Below, piece after piece: positions 25,621-34,808 of a stretch of DNA of 64,000 nt. Where the stretch lies: contig CP011020.1 of assembly GCA_001023535.1 (NCBI GenBank), forward strand, positions 4,105,734 through 4,169,733. Direction: 5' to 3'. The notes beneath the pieces are model-generated. The model was not told the DNA's origin. It worked only from the letters and a program-made list of their open reading frames with translations, and did not search any database. The DNA comes from Pseudomonas chlororaphis (GTDB lineage Bacteria; Pseudomonadota; Gammaproteobacteria; Pseudomonadales; Pseudomonadaceae). The translations under genes were made by a program, and so were the position numbers. The first letter of the stretch is position 1; the number at the start of each line of letters is the position of its first letter.

Positions 25621-27747
25621 ATGCGTCGGATTCTCGTTTCACTGTGTGTGCTGCAGGCTTATTCCGTATCCACCTGGGCAGAAGAGCCCCTCGTCGCCCC
25701 GGCGTCCATGGAGCTGCAAGCCACCGACATCGTCGGCGCTGGCGACTATGAAAACCCCCAGGGACCGGTCAAGGGCTATCACGCCACCCGTTCGGCCAGC
25801 GCCACCCGCACCGACACCGCGATCCATGAAACCCCGCAATCGATCTCCGTGGTGTCGCGCGACGCCGTCGAAGACCTCGGCGCCACACGCCTGCAAGATG
25901 CCCTCGACTACGCCGGCGGCGTGGGCCGGGCCAACAATTTCGGCGGCCAGGGCCTGACCACCTTCACCGTGCGCGGCTTCACCACGGGGGAGTTCTACCG
26001 CAACGGCTTCCCGATCAACCGGGGTTACCCGAACATGCCCGACGCCAACACCATCGAGCGCCTGGAAGTGCTGCGCGGCCCGGCGACCATGCTGTACGGG
26101 CGTGGCGACCCCGGCGGTACCTTCAACGTGGTGTCCAAGCAGCCGTTGGCCGAGCGCACGGTGACCCTCGGCAGCCAACTCAATGACCAAGGCATGCGTC
26201 GCGGCACGCTGGACGCGTCCGGCCCGTTGGACGAAGCGGGCACGCTGGCCTATCGCTTGAACGTGATCGGCGAGGGTGGCGATACCTTCCGCGACCACGT
26301 CGAGACCGAGCGCTACGGCGTCGCCCCGGTGGTGACCTGGCAACTCAACGACACCACGCGCCTGACGTTCGAAGGCGACTTCATGCGCAACAACCATCCG
26401 CTGGACCGGGGTGTGACGCACTATCCTGGCCAGCGTGGCACGGCATCGCGCGAGACCTTCTTCGGCGAAAAGGACGCCGGCAAACTGCACAACGACAACA
26501 ACATGCTGCAAGTGCGTTTCGAGCACATGCTCAACGACGACTGGACCCTGGCCGGTGGCACCCAATGGCTGGACGGCACGTTGCAGGGCAATGCCATCGA
26601 AGGCAACGGCATCGCCGCCGACGGCCGTACCCTGGGGCGCAATTTCAACTACCGCAAGCTGGAATGGACAGACCGCGACACGCAACTGAACCTCACCGGG
26701 CATTTCGCCACGGGCGGCTTGGAGCACACGCTGTTGACCGGGATCGAGTACGAAGACTACGACTACCAGTCCATCATTCAGCGCTCCGCGGCCGGGACCG
26801 GGGCCTATCCCATTGATATCTTCGATCCGGTGTACGGCCAGCCCCGCCCGGCGCTGACCCGCACCCCCACCGACGACCAGGAAAACCTCAAGACCCTTGG
26901 CCTGTTCGTCCAGGACCAGGTGGCGCTGACCGAGCGCTTGAAAGTGCTGGCGGGGGCGCGATTCGAGCGCTTCGAGCATGAGTACGAGACGTTTGTGCCC
27001 AATGGCAGGAGCTGGAGCAAAGACGACAGCGCGGTCACCCCGCGGCTGGGCGTGATCTACGACCTGACCGACACCGTGGCGGTCTACGCCAACACGGCCC
27101 GCTCGTTCAAGCCCAACACCGGTGCCAGCCGCCAGGGTGGCGGCTTCAAGCCGGAAGAGGGCAAGTCCTACGAGATGGGTGTGAAATGGGAAGCGCTGGA
27201 TCGCCAGTTGAGCGTCGACGCGGCGGTCTATCAGATCGAGAAGCGTAACGTGCTCACCACTGACCCGCTGGACTCCACCTTCAGCGTGGCCGCCGGCGAA
27301 GTGCGCAGCCGTGGCTTCGACCTGAACGTGGCCGGTAACCTGACACCGGCGTGGCGGGTGATCGGTGGCTATGCCTACGTCGATGCCGAGGTGACCAAGG
27401 ACACCAGCATCCCAAGCGGGACCCGCCTGCTCAACGTGCCCAAGAACACCTTCAGCCTGTTGAACGTCTACGAATTCCAGGACGGCGGCCTCAAGGGCCT
27501 GGGGCTGGGCGCCGGTGCCCGGTACGTTGACGAACGCGCCGGCCAGACGGCGGCGAATGCCTTCTCGATGGACAGCTACACGGTGGTGGACCTGCTGGGC
27601 TACTACAAGGTCAACGAGCGGATCCGCCTGAACCTGGACGTGAAGAACCTCTTCGACGCCGATTATGAAGAGGGTGCGTTCGGTAACGTCTACGCCTATC
27701 CAGGCGCACCGCGCACTGTGCAGGCTGGCATCTCCTACACCCTCTGA
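25621..27747 (+). CDS. TonB-dependent siderophore receptor
   Basis: 708 residues: a signal peptide (MRRILVSLCVLQAYSVSTWA), a plug domain starting at HETPQSISVVSRDAVEDLGATRLQDAL with the typical RGFTTGEFYRNGFPINRGY and ERLEVLRGPATMLYGRGDPGG, then a 22-strand barrel ending AYPGAPRTVQAGISYTL. The siderophore-receptor type is clear from VEDLGATRLQDAL and the LRGPA/YGRG motif. There is no N-terminal signalling (STN) domain and no sigma/anti-sigma pair nearby, so control is probably through Fur alone. The siderophore is unknown. Confidence 0.92.
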   Translation: MRRILVSLCVLQAYSVSTWAEEPLVAPASMELQATDIVGAGDYENPQGPVKGYHATRSASATRTDTAIHETPQSISVVSRDAVEDLGATRLQDALDYAGGVGRANNFGGQGLTTFTVRGFTTGEFYRNGFPINRGYPNMPDANTIERLEVLRGPATMLYGRGDPGGTFNVVSKQPLAERTVTLGSQLNDQGMRRGTLDASGPLDEAGTLAYRLNVIGEGGDTFRDHVETERYGVAPVVTWQLNDTTRLTFEGDFMRNNHPLDRGVTHYPGQRGTASRETFFGEKDAGKLHNDNNMLQVRFEHMLNDDWTLAGGTQWLDGTLQGNAIEGNGIAADGRTLGRNFNYRKLEWTDRDTQLNLTGHFATGGLEHTLLTGIEYEDYDYQSIIQRSAAGTGAYPIDIFDPVYGQPRPALTRTPTDDQENLKTLGLFVQDQVALTERLKVLAGARFERFEHEYETFVPNGRSWSKDDSAVTPRLGVIYDLTDTVAVYANTARSFKPNTGASRQGGGFKPEEGKSYEMGVKWEALDRQLSVDAAVYQIEKRNVLTTDPLDSTFSVAAGEVRSRGFDLNVAGNLTPAWRVIGGYAYVDAEVTKDTSIPSGTRLLNVPKNTFSLLNVYEFQDGGLKGLGLGAGARYVDERAGQTAANAFSMDSYTVVDLLGYYKVNERIRLNLDVKNLFDADYEEGAFGNVYAYPGAPRTVQAGISYTL

Positions 27748-27751
27748 TCCC

Positions 27752-27779
27752 TGTGGGAGCGAGCAGGCTCGCTCCCACA
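27752..27779. repeat. Single REP hairpin after the TonB receptor
   Basis: TGTGGGAGCGAGC-AG-GCTCGCTCCCACA, 13-bp perfect arms, between the convergent receptor and SDR genes. Likely serves as a bidirectional transcript end. Confidence 0.8.
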
Positions 27780-27797
27780 CAGCGGGGCAGTTGACGC

Positions 27798-28532
27798 TCA
27801 CCACTTGCCCGTGCTCATCCCGCCATCCACCGGCAATACCACGCCGGTGGTGAAATCGGCCCCTGCCAGATAAAGCACGGCCTCGGCAATTTCCTCGACC
27901 GTCCCCACACGACCCGCCGGCGCCAGGTTATCGAGAAACGCACGGTGCGCCGGGTCATGCATCGGCGTGTCGATGATCCCGGGCGCGACGGCGTTGACCT
28001 TGATGTGATGGGGCGACAACTCCAGGGCCAGGGCGCGGGTCATCTGGTTGACCCCGCCCTTGATCAACACCGGCAGCGCGGCCGGCACCTGGATATTGGG
28101 TTGCAGCGCCACCGAGGCGGAGATGTTGACGATAAAGCCCTGGCGACGGCCGATCATGTGCGCGGCCGCTGCCTGGCTGGCATACACGAGGCCCTTGAGG
28201 TTGGTGTCCAGCAGCGCTTCCAGGTCCTGGGGGCTGTACTCGATGAATGGCTTGGGTAGAAAGAAACCCGCATTGTTCACCAACCCGTCCACACCGCCGA
28301 AGGCCTCGACGGCTTTGGCAACGACACGGGTAGAGGTGGCCGGGTCGGCAATATCACCGGCCACGCCAATGAACCGGTCGGCATGGTTGAACTGGGCCGC
28401 AGCGGCGTCCAGCCCGGATTGAGAACGGGCATTGCCCACCACGTTATAGCCCCGATCCAGGAATGCCTTGACCAAGTCCAAGCCGATACCGCTGGAAGCG
28501 CCGGTGATGATGACGGTTTTGTTGATACTCAT
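27798..28532 (-). CDS. SDR-family protein with the catalytic Tyr replaced
   Basis: A 244-residue classical-SDR-length protein with the Rossmann cofactor motif TGASSGIG (10-17), NNAG at 86-89 and a catalytic-type Ser in NISAS (138/140). The usual Tyr-x-x-x-Lys is PVLIK (154-158): the Lys is kept, the Tyr is Pro. The downstream NAVAPGIIDTP segment is normal. It may bind NAD(P)H without the standard oxidoreductase chemistry, or may use another proton donor. A shared LysR-type operator copy is found 85 bp upstream. Confidence 0.82.
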   Translation of the reverse strand: MSINKTVIITGASSGIGLDLVKAFLDRGYNVVGNARSQSGLDAAAAQFNHADRFIGVAGDIADPATSTRVVAKAVEAFGGVDGLVNNAGFFLPKPFIEYSPQDLEALLDTNLKGLVYASQAAAAHMIGRRQGFIVNISASVALQPNIQVPAALPVLIKGGVNQMTRALALELSPHHIKVNAVAPGIIDTPMHDPAHRAFLDNLAPAGRVGTVEEIAEAVLYLAGADFTTGVVLPVDGGMSTGKW

Positions 28533-28616
28533 GAAATCGACTCCTGATCACATTGATTGAACCGCTGCGCCGGGAGCGGCGCGGGTTGTGCTCAGGGTAT
28601 TGATGCGCTCAGGTTT

Positions 28617-28662
28617 GATAAATCAGGGTTCTGGTACTTGAGTTGATACCTCATGTAATCAA
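28617..28662. promoter_or_regulatory. LysR-type operator, copy 1 (upstream of the SDR gene)
   Basis: Read on the plus strand, this segment shares GATAA, CAGG, CTGG, AGTTGATAC and TGTAA in the same order and near-identical spacing with 29312-29358. It is 85 bp before the SDR start. Confidence 0.6.
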
Positions 28663-29026
28663 TCCCAAACATCCACACAACCGAACTGTGGCGAAGGTTG
28701 GAGCGGTTGAATCAGTGCTGGGTGTGCCACTGTCTTCGCGAGCGAGCTCGCTCTCGCAATGGGACTTGCGGGGCAGTTGGAAGTATGGGCTGGCTGTCAG
28801 GTCGCCTTCGCGGGCAAGCCCGCTCCCACAGGGGCCCCGCGCAGGCACGAACGAGCCAGGTCGGCTTTAAGGCCGCCTCGGGCACGCCGAGTCTGGGCGA
28901 GGCACCAGGGGGTTGGGCAAACGCTCTTGGTTTCTTTTGGCTAATCTGGCTCCCGGTGTCTCAAAAAAAGCGACCGTTATCGCAGCAATGGGTAGGTACT
29001 CAATTAGACCGCCATCACGAGCAGAC
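28663..29026. repeat. Non-coding stretch with REP half-elements and a degraded repeat
   Basis: Inverted REP halves CGCGAGCGAGCTCGCTCTCG (near 28736) and CTTCGCGGGCAAGCCCGCTC (near 28806-28833) are present. The following 28878-29020 resembles a degraded dispersed Pseudomonas sequence (TTTCTTTTGGCTAATCTGGC). No gene is supported here. Confidence 0.55.
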
Positions 29027-29233
29027 TCACTCCTTTGGAAGACTTCGAAACTGCGTCGTCGTCATACCCGCGTATCCCCAGTTATCCGTATCCACCTCCT
29101 CGATCACGATATGGGTCAAGTGCGGGTCCTTGCCCAACACACGTTGAAGGGTCTCGGTGATTTCAGCGATCACCTGGGCCTTCTGCTCACGTGTCACGCC
29201 ATCACGGGTAATTCGTACATTGACAAAGGGCAT
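29027..29233 (-). CDS. 4-oxalocrotonate tautomerase family protein
   Basis: A 68-residue tautomerase beginning MPFVNVRITRDGVTREQK: after Met removal, Pro1 is the catalytic general base of this superfamily. GITEALQRVLG-like helix and an EEVDTDNWGYAG segment follow. AGGAG precedes the ATG at 29233. Small and easily missed because a longer open frame extends upstream. It diverges from a LysR gene, with a duplicated operator between. Likely keto-enol tautomerization of a small acid; substrate unknown. Confidence 0.88.
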   Translation of the reverse strand: MPFVNVRITRDGVTREQKAQVIAEITETLQRVLGKDPHLTHIVIEEVDTDNWGYAGMTTTQFRSLPKE

Positions 29234-29311
29234 GTTGCACTCCTGCTGATGAACACGGGCGCAGGACCATTCCCGCGCCACCGGGGCCACTGTATTTATA
29301 CGCGCCAGCCT

Positions 29312-29358
29312 GATAAACAGGCCTCTGGAATCTTCAGTTGATACGCGGTGTAACGAAT
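29312..29358. promoter_or_regulatory. LysR-type operator, copy 2 (between tautomerase and LysR genes)
   Basis: Homologous to 28617-28662 and placed 79 bp before the tautomerase start, in the same orientation. It also abuts the LysR ATG at 29360, consistent with autoregulation. Confidence 0.6.
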
Positions 29359-29359
29359 C

Positions 29360-30283
29360 ATGAAGCGGCATTTCGAAGACCTGCAACTGGGCAGCATAGA
29401 ACTGTTTTGCCTGGCGGCCGAGGCGGGCAGTTTCACGGCGGCGGCGCAGGTGGCGGGCGTCACTCCGGCGGCGGTGAGCCGTTCGATCTTTCGCCTGGAA
29501 GAACGCCTGGGCTCGCGCCTTTTCGTGCGTACCACTCGTAGCATCCGCCTGACGGAGGCCGGCAAGACCTATTTCGAACAATGCCGGCAGGCGCTGACGC
29601 AACTGATCGAGGCGCAACAGGCAATGATGGGGGCGCAAGCGGTGCCCGCCGGGCCATTGCGCATCAGCCTGCCCACCACCTACGGTCACCACCGGATCCT
29701 GCCGTTGCTGCCGGCGTTCCGGGCGCTGTACCCGCAAGTCAGCGTGGACGTGCACCTGAGCAATCGCAACATCGATTTCGTTGCCGAAGGGTATGACCTG
29801 GCGATCCGCGTGCGGGCCCAGCCGGACTCCTCGATGATCGCCCGGCAGTTGGAAGACGCGAGGCTGGTGGTGGTCGCGGCGCCGGATTACCTGCGCAGGG
29901 CCGGCACCCCACAGACCCTCGAAGACCTGAATGAGCACGAGTGCATCCAGTTCGAATTGCCCAGCAGCGGTCGACGGATTTCCTGGCTGTTCAAGGTCGA
30001 TGGCAAGGACCGGGAGGTCTTTGCCCAAGGCCACTACGGTTGTTCGGACGATGTACTGGGCGGTGTGACGCTGGCCAAGCACGGTGCGGGCCTGTTCCAG
30101 ACCTACCGCTTCATCGTCGAACAGGAACTGGTGGACGGGCGCCTGGTGGAAGTGCTGCAGCCATTGGGTGGCCGCTCACGGCCCTTCACATTGCTCTATC
30201 CCCACGGCCGACACATGCCACAGCGCGTGCGCGCGTTCATCGACTTCCTGTTGCAGTACCGCGAGCAGTGGGCCAAAACCTGA
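29360..30283 (+). CDS. LysR-family transcriptional regulator
   Basis: 307 residues with the N-terminal LysR helix-turn-helix (ELFCLAAEAGSFTAAAQVAGVTPAAVSRSIFRLEERLGSRLFVRTTRSIRLTEAG) and an effector domain (PAGPLRISLPTTYGHHRILPLLPAF; VSVDVHLSNRNIDFVAEGYDLAIRV) of the group common near oxidoreductases. Divergent from the tautomerase; likely controls it and the SDR through the two matching operator copies. Confidence 0.9.
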   Translation: MKRHFEDLQLGSIELFCLAAEAGSFTAAAQVAGVTPAAVSRSIFRLEERLGSRLFVRTTRSIRLTEAGKTYFEQCRQALTQLIEAQQAMMGAQAVPAGPLRISLPTTYGHHRILPLLPAFRALYPQVSVDVHLSNRNIDFVAEGYDLAIRVRAQPDSSMIARQLEDARLVVVAAPDYLRRAGTPQTLEDLNEHECIQFELPSSGRRISWLFKVDGKDREVFAQGHYGCSDDVLGGVTLAKHGAGLFQTYRFIVEQELVDGRLVEVLQPLGGRSRPFTLLYPHGRHMPQRVRAFIDFLLQYREQWAKT

Positions 30284-30289
30284 GGCGCT

Positions 30290-30315
30290 GTGGGAGCGAG
30301 CAGGCTCGCTCCCAC
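30290..30315. repeat. Single REP hairpin
   Basis: GTGGGAGCGAGC-AG-GCTCGCTCCCAC, 12-bp arms, between the convergent LysR and NTF2-like genes. Confidence 0.8.
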
Positions 30316-30339
30316 TTCATGCATGCACCTGGCCAATCA

Positions 30340-30774
30340 TCAGAACTTGAACGCCTGCCGACCGATCAGCAGCCACTTACCGTCCTTCTGTTTCTGCCAG
30401 ATCTGGAAGTTCTCGATTTCGGTCGGCACGATGTCGCTGCCCTTGATCGCCTGGGCCGAGAAATGATTACGCACCAGGGCGGTGTCGCCTGAGAGGGTGA
30501 TCTTCTGGTTTTTCATCTCCAGGGTCTTGAACGCGCTCTTGCCGGTCTCGATGTCGGCGATGAAGGCTTTCTTGTCCTGGATGTTCCCGCTGGAATGCCC
30601 GTAGGTGAGGTTCTCGGCGGCCAATGCCTGGAGCTGGGGGATGTCTTTGTGCAGCATGGCCTGGGTCAGGTGGTCGACGGCCTGGGCCACATCCTGCTCG
30701 GCCGACGCCGCAGCAGTGGCCGCATAACCGCTGAACAGGCACAGGAAGCTGATGACCAATGTCGCTTTCTTCAT
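30340..30774 (-). CDS. Exported NTF2-like (SnoaL/DUF4440-type) protein
   Basis: 144 residues: signal peptide MKKATLVISFLCLFSGYAATAAA, then a cone-shaped NTF2-like domain (AVDHLTQAMLHKDIPQLQALAAENLTYGHSSG; a C-terminal IWQKQKDGKWLLIGRQAFKF strand). Proteins of this type are ligand-binding or lyase-like; function not assignable. AAGGAAACATCC precedes the ATG. Single-gene unit. Confidence 0.8.
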   Translation of the reverse strand: MKKATLVISFLCLFSGYAATAAASAEQDVAQAVDHLTQAMLHKDIPQLQALAAENLTYGHSSGNIQDKKAFIADIETGKSAFKTLEMKNQKITLSGDTALVRNHFSAQAIKGSDIVPTEIENFQIWQKQKDGKWLLIGRQAFKF

Positions 30775-30917
30775 GGATGTTTCCTTGTTTTTGTAGGTAT
30801 GAGGAACGTCACGAGCGTTTTTGACTACGCTCGTCGGTCATCGTACAACTACTTTCGGTGTCAGGATAGCCAAGAGACCGGCAATGGAAAAATGAACGAA
30901 TGATTCACGACCCCAAC

Positions 30918-31042
30918 GTGGCGAGGGAGCTTGCTCCCGCTGGGCTGCGAAGCAGCCCCAAAAGCGACACCGACGCACGGGTCATTCTGGCGTGCGCTTC
31001 AGGGGCCGCTACGCGGCCAGCGGGAGCAAGCTCCCTCGCCAC
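30918..31042. repeat. REP doublet (GTGGCGAGGG type)
   Basis: GTGGCGAGGGAGCTTGCTCC with a GGGCTGCGAAGCAGCCCC arm, and the inverted mate CGGGAGCAAGCTCCCTCGCC. It fills most of the gap between the NTF2-like gene and the next LysR gene. Confidence 0.85.
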
Positions 31043-31064
31043 GGGTCGCTGCCTGGCAGTGAGC

Positions 31065-31961
31065 TTACAACCCCTCGCGAACCGCCCCCCGAATCCCTTC
31101 CAGCAACATGGCAAACGCCGGGTTGTCGTTGTCTTCCCGCCAAATCAGATGCAGTTCGCTTTGCACCCCTTCGCCCAGGTCGATCTCGCGGAACACCACC
31201 TGCTTGAACACCACGCTGGTGGCGCACCGGGGCACCAGGGCCAGGCCCATGCCGGCGTTGACCAGCGCCAGGATGGTCAGCGAGGAGCCGAGCCATTGCA
31301 CGTATTGCGGCGCCACCCGGGCCGAGCGGAGCGTGCCGGTGAGCAATTCGTTGAACGGCGGATAGGCGGAATGGGAGTACATCAGGAACGGTTGCGCGTC
31401 GAGGTCCTGCACACTCACGGTTTCGGCCTGGGCCAGCGGGTGCCCGGCCGGGACCGCCAGCACGAAGGGTTCGCGCACCAGGCATTCGGTGGCGTAGCCG
31501 GTTTCCAGTAGCGGCGAGCGGACGATGCCCAGGTCGATGCGCCGGGCGCGCAGGGCCTCATGCTGCTGGTAGGTGTTCATCTCCGACAGGACGATTTTGA
31601 CCTGGGGCTGTTTCAGCCGCGCTTCGGCGATCACCTTGGGCAAAAATTCATACACCGCGCTGCCGACGAAGCTGATGGTGACCGAGCCGATGTCACCCTG
31701 GGCGAAGCGCCGGGCCGCCACGGCCGCTTGTTGGGCTTGTTCCAGCAGGTTCTGGGCTTCAAGGAAAAACGCCCGGCCGGCGGCGGTGAGCGCCACGCTG
31801 CGGGTGCTGCGGGTGAACAGTTCGACTCCCAGGTGATGTTCCAGCAACTGGATCTGCCGGCTCAACGGTGGCTGGGTCATGTTCAGGCGTTCGGCGGCTC
31901 GACGGAAGTTGAGTTCGGTCGCCACGGTGGTAAAGCAGCGCAGTTGGGCCAGTTCAAACAT
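31065..31961 (-). CDS. LysR-family regulator of the glucarate-type operon
   Basis: 298 residues with a LysR helix-turn-helix (RCFTTVATELNFRRAAERLNMTQPPLSRQIQLLEHHLGVELFTRSTRSVALT) and an effector domain starting GSVTISFVGSAVYEFLPKV. The ATG at 31961 gives the normal LysR start MFELAQLRCF; a longer frame from 32066 is not family-like. Divergent from the MFS-dehydratase operon, which it presumably activates. Confidence 0.9.
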   Translation of the reverse strand: MFELAQLRCFTTVATELNFRRAAERLNMTQPPLSRQIQLLEHHLGVELFTRSTRSVALTAAGRAFFLEAQNLLEQAQQAAVAARRFAQGDIGSVTISFVGSAVYEFLPKVIAEARLKQPQVKIVLSEMNTYQQHEALRARRIDLGIVRSPLLETGYATECLVREPFVLAVPAGHPLAQAETVSVQDLDAQPFLMYSHSAYPPFNELLTGTLRSARVAPQYVQWLGSSLTILALVNAGMGLALVPRCATSVVFKQVVFREIDLGEGVQSELHLIWREDNDNPAFAMLLEGIRGAVREGL

Positions 31962-31985
31962 TGATTCAATCCAGGTATCAATCAA
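31961..31985. promoter_or_regulatory. Inverted repeat at the LysR/MFS divergent promoter
   Basis: TTGATT-N13-AATCAA perfect arms, overlapping the LysR start codon. Fits a LysR operator giving autorepression. Confidence 0.4.
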
Positions 31986-32068
31986 GTGCCAAGTTAGATT
32001 AGACGGGAACAATCCCCGGCGTCCATCATCGTCCCGTTCCCCACAAAAACAATGATCGGGAGGCACCC

Positions 32069-33466
32069 TTGAACAACGTACCGGACTCCACGTCGGCGAG
32101 CACCCTGGCGCTCGCGGCGGCCAAGGTCAAACGTCACGTACTGCCGCTGGTGGTGGTGATGTTCATCGTCAACTACATCGACCGGGTCAACATCGGCTTC
32201 GTGCGCAGCCACCTGGAAACCGACCTGGGCATCGGCGCAGCGGCCTATGGCCTGGGCGCCGGGCTGTTCTTCGTCGGCTACGCGCTGTTCGAAGTCCCGT
32301 CCAACATGCTGCTGCAGCGCTACGGCGCGCGGGCCTGGCTGACCCGCATCATGTTCACCTGGGGCGCGGCGGCGATGGCGATGGCCTTCGTGCGCGGCGA
32401 GACCAGCTTTTACGTGTTGCGCTTTATCCTCGGCGCGGCGGAGGCGGGGTTCTTCCCCGGCATCATCTATTACTTCACCCAATGGTTGCCGGCCAACGAG
32501 CGCGGCAAAGCGATGGCGATCTTCCTCAGTGGCTCGGCCATCGCCTCGGTGATTTCCGGGCCGGTGTCGGGTGCGCTGCTGCACGTCAGCGGGCTGGGCC
32601 TGCACGGCTGGCAGTGGATGTTCCTGATCGAAGGTTTCGCCTCCATTGTGTTGTGCGGGTTCGTCTGGTTCTGGCTGCAATCGCACCCAAGCCAGGCCAA
32701 ATGGCTGACCGCTGAAGAGAAAGCCGTACTGACCGCCGCCATTGCCGAGGAACAACGGGCCCGGGAAGCGAGCCAGGTGATCAAACCGTCGGTGTTCAAA
32801 CTGTTGGCCGACCGGCAGATCCTGCTGTTCTGCTTCATCTACTTCTCCATTGCCCTGACCATCTACGGCGCCACGTTCTGGTTGCCGAGCATGATCAAGA
32901 AGATGGGCAGCCTGGGGGACTTCCAGGTCGGCTTGCTCAATTCCATCCCGTGGATCATCTCCATCGTCGCGATGTACGGCTTCGCCGCCCTGGCCGGGCG
33001 CTGGAAGTTCCAGCAGGCCTGGGTCGCGGTCACGCTGGTGATTGCCGCGTTCGGCATGTTCATGTCCACCACGGGCGGGCCGGTCTTCGCCTTCGTCGCG
33101 ATCTGTTTTGCCGCGATCGGTTTCAAGGCCGCCTCGGCGCTGTTCTGGCCGATTCCCCAGGGCTACCTGGACGCTCGCATCGCGGCCGCGGTGATCGCGC
33201 TGATCAACTCCATCGGCAACCTGGGCGGCTTCGTCGCGCCCACGGCCTTCGGTTTCCTGGAACAGACCACTGGTTCCATCGAAGGCGGCCTGTATGGCCT
33301 GGCGATCACTTCGCTGATCGCCGCCGTGGTGATCTTTTTCGCCCGCACTTCACCGGGGCGCGACACACCCAACTCATTGTCCGGTCGGCCCGAACCCATC
33401 GCCGACGCCGATCAGCCGGAAAAACGTCAAGCCTTGAACCCAGGCCCATCGGGAGCCGCTGTATGA
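32069..33466 (+). CDS. MFS transporter, anion:cation symporter type (sugar-acid uptake)
   Basis: 465 residues with twelve membrane segments. The helix 1 region VVVMFIVNYIDRVNIGFV and RFILGAAEAGFFPGIIYYFTQWLP are hallmarks of the GudP/phthalate/tartrate (ACS) family. The start is TTG at 32069 behind GGGAGG with five-base spacing, an unusual codon supported by that ribosome-binding site. Its stop overlaps the dehydratase start (ATGA). Likely imports D-glucarate/galactarate-like acids. Confidence 0.88.
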   Translation: MNNVPDSTSASTLALAAAKVKRHVLPLVVVMFIVNYIDRVNIGFVRSHLETDLGIGAAAYGLGAGLFFVGYALFEVPSNMLLQRYGARAWLTRIMFTWGAAAMAMAFVRGETSFYVLRFILGAAEAGFFPGIIYYFTQWLPANERGKAMAIFLSGSAIASVISGPVSGALLHVSGLGLHGWQWMFLIEGFASIVLCGFVWFWLQSHPSQAKWLTAEEKAVLTAAIAEEQRAREASQVIKPSVFKLLADRQILLFCFIYFSIALTIYGATFWLPSMIKKMGSLGDFQVGLLNSIPWIISIVAMYGFAALAGRWKFQQAWVAVTLVIAAFGMFMSTTGGPVFAFVAICFAAIGFKAASALFWPIPQGYLDARIAAAVIALINSIGNLGGFVAPTAFGFLEQTTGSIEGGLYGLAITSLIAAVVIFFARTSPGRDTPNSLSGRPEPIADADQPEKRQALNPGPSGAAV

Positions 33467-34737
33467 AGATCAAACGCGTCACGGTCACACCCATTGCTTT
33501 TCGCGATCCACCGTTGCTCAACGCCAGCGGCATCCATGAGCCGTTCGCGCTGCGCTCGATCATCGAGATTGAAAGCGACAACGGTTACATCGGCCTGGGC
33601 GAGAGCTACGGCGATGCGCCCGCCCTGGCGATCCAGATGCAACTCCAGGACCTGTTGATCGGCCTCGACCCGTTCAACCTCAACCGCTTGCGGGCCATTG
33701 TCGAGGCGACCGTCGCCGCGCAACGGCCGGCCAGTGTCGCCGGTGCCGAACTGGCGCCGGGCTCCCATGCGAGCAAAGCGGTCAGCAATGCTTACTCGGC
33801 CTTTGAAGTGGCCTGCCTGGACCTCCAGGCCCATTACCTGAACGTGCCGCTGGTGGATCTTCTCGGCGGTGCGATCCGTGATGAAGTCCCGTTCAGCGCG
33901 TACCTGTTTTTCAAGTACGCCGAGCACATCGATTCGCCATACCCGCCAGACAGCTGGGGCGAGGCCTTGAATGAGCAGCAGATCGTCGCCCAGGCCCGGC
34001 GCATGATCCAGGCGTATGGTTTCAAGAGCATCAAGCTCAAGGCCGGCGCCCTGGAGCCTGAGCACGAAGTCGCCTGCATCAAGGCGCTGAAGCAGGCGTT
34101 TCCCGGCTACCCGCTGCGCATCGACCCGAACGCCAACTGGTCGCTGGAGACCTCCATTCGCATGGCCGAGTTGCTCGGCGATGACCTGCAGTATTACGAA
34201 GACCCGACGCCGGGGCTGGAGGGCATGTCCGAACTGCACAAACGCACCGGCCTGCCGTTGGCGACCAACATGGTGGTCACCGATTTCGACGAGTTCCGAC
34301 GCAGCGTGGCGCTGGACAGCGTGCAGATTGTGCTCGCGGATCACCATTACTGGGGTGGCCTGCGGGACACCCAGGCACTGGCGAAAATGTGCAGCACCTT
34401 CGGCCTGGGTGTGTCGATGCATTCCAATTCGCACCTGGGCATCAGCCTCATGGCCATGGCCCACGTCGCGGCAGCGGTGCCGAACCTGGACTACGCCTGC
34501 GACACGCATTACCCCTGGCAGGAACCGGATGAAGAAGTGATCAAGGGCGGCAAGCTGCCGATCGTCGACGGTTGCGTGAAGATCACCCGGGCTCCGGGCC
34601 TCGGGCTGGAGCTGGACCGCGATCAACTGGGCAAGCTGCATGATCAGTTCCTCAGTTGCGGCATCCGCCAGCGTGATGACGTGCGGCAGATGCAGCGCTA
34701 CCGGCCGGACTGGAAGACCGTCAAGCCGAGGTTCTGA
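33463..34737 (+). CDS. gudD: Glucarate dehydratase-type enolase superfamily enzyme
   Basis: 424 residues with the enolase-superfamily capping domain and barrel. Catalytic-type residues are seen in SIKLKAG (KxK), RIDPNANW, YYEDPTPG, LATNMVV (Asn), VLADHHYWGG and MHSNSHLGISL (His), the pattern of the GlucD subgroup that dehydrates D-glucarate to 5-keto-4-deoxyglucarate. It is some 20 residues shorter than typical GudD. Coupled to the MFS gene; downstream a porin completes the uptake route. A related acid-sugar substrate is possible. Confidence 0.82.
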   Translation: MKIKRVTVTPIAFRDPPLLNASGIHEPFALRSIIEIESDNGYIGLGESYGDAPALAIQMQLQDLLIGLDPFNLNRLRAIVEATVAAQRPASVAGAELAPGSHASKAVSNAYSAFEVACLDLQAHYLNVPLVDLLGGAIRDEVPFSAYLFFKYAEHIDSPYPPDSWGEALNEQQIVAQARRMIQAYGFKSIKLKAGALEPEHEVACIKALKQAFPGYPLRIDPNANWSLETSIRMAELLGDDLQYYEDPTPGLEGMSELHKRTGLPLATNMVVTDFDEFRRSVALDSVQIVLADHHYWGGLRDTQALAKMCSTFGLGVSMHSNSHLGISLMAMAHVAAAVPNLDYACDTHYPWQEPDEEVIKGGKLPIVDGCVKITRAPGLGLELDRDQLGKLHDQFLSCGIRQRDDVRQMQRYRPDWKTVKPRF

Positions 34738-34808
34738 GTCCAAGAAGGCGGCCTGCTGCGCAGGCCAACGGGAGCAAGCCTGCTCACCACAACAGCCATG
34801 TCACACCC

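Noticed and set aside
25639..27804. 721-codon frame antisense to the TonB receptor
   Set aside because: No motif; the receptor on the plus strand has plug and barrel signatures throughout.
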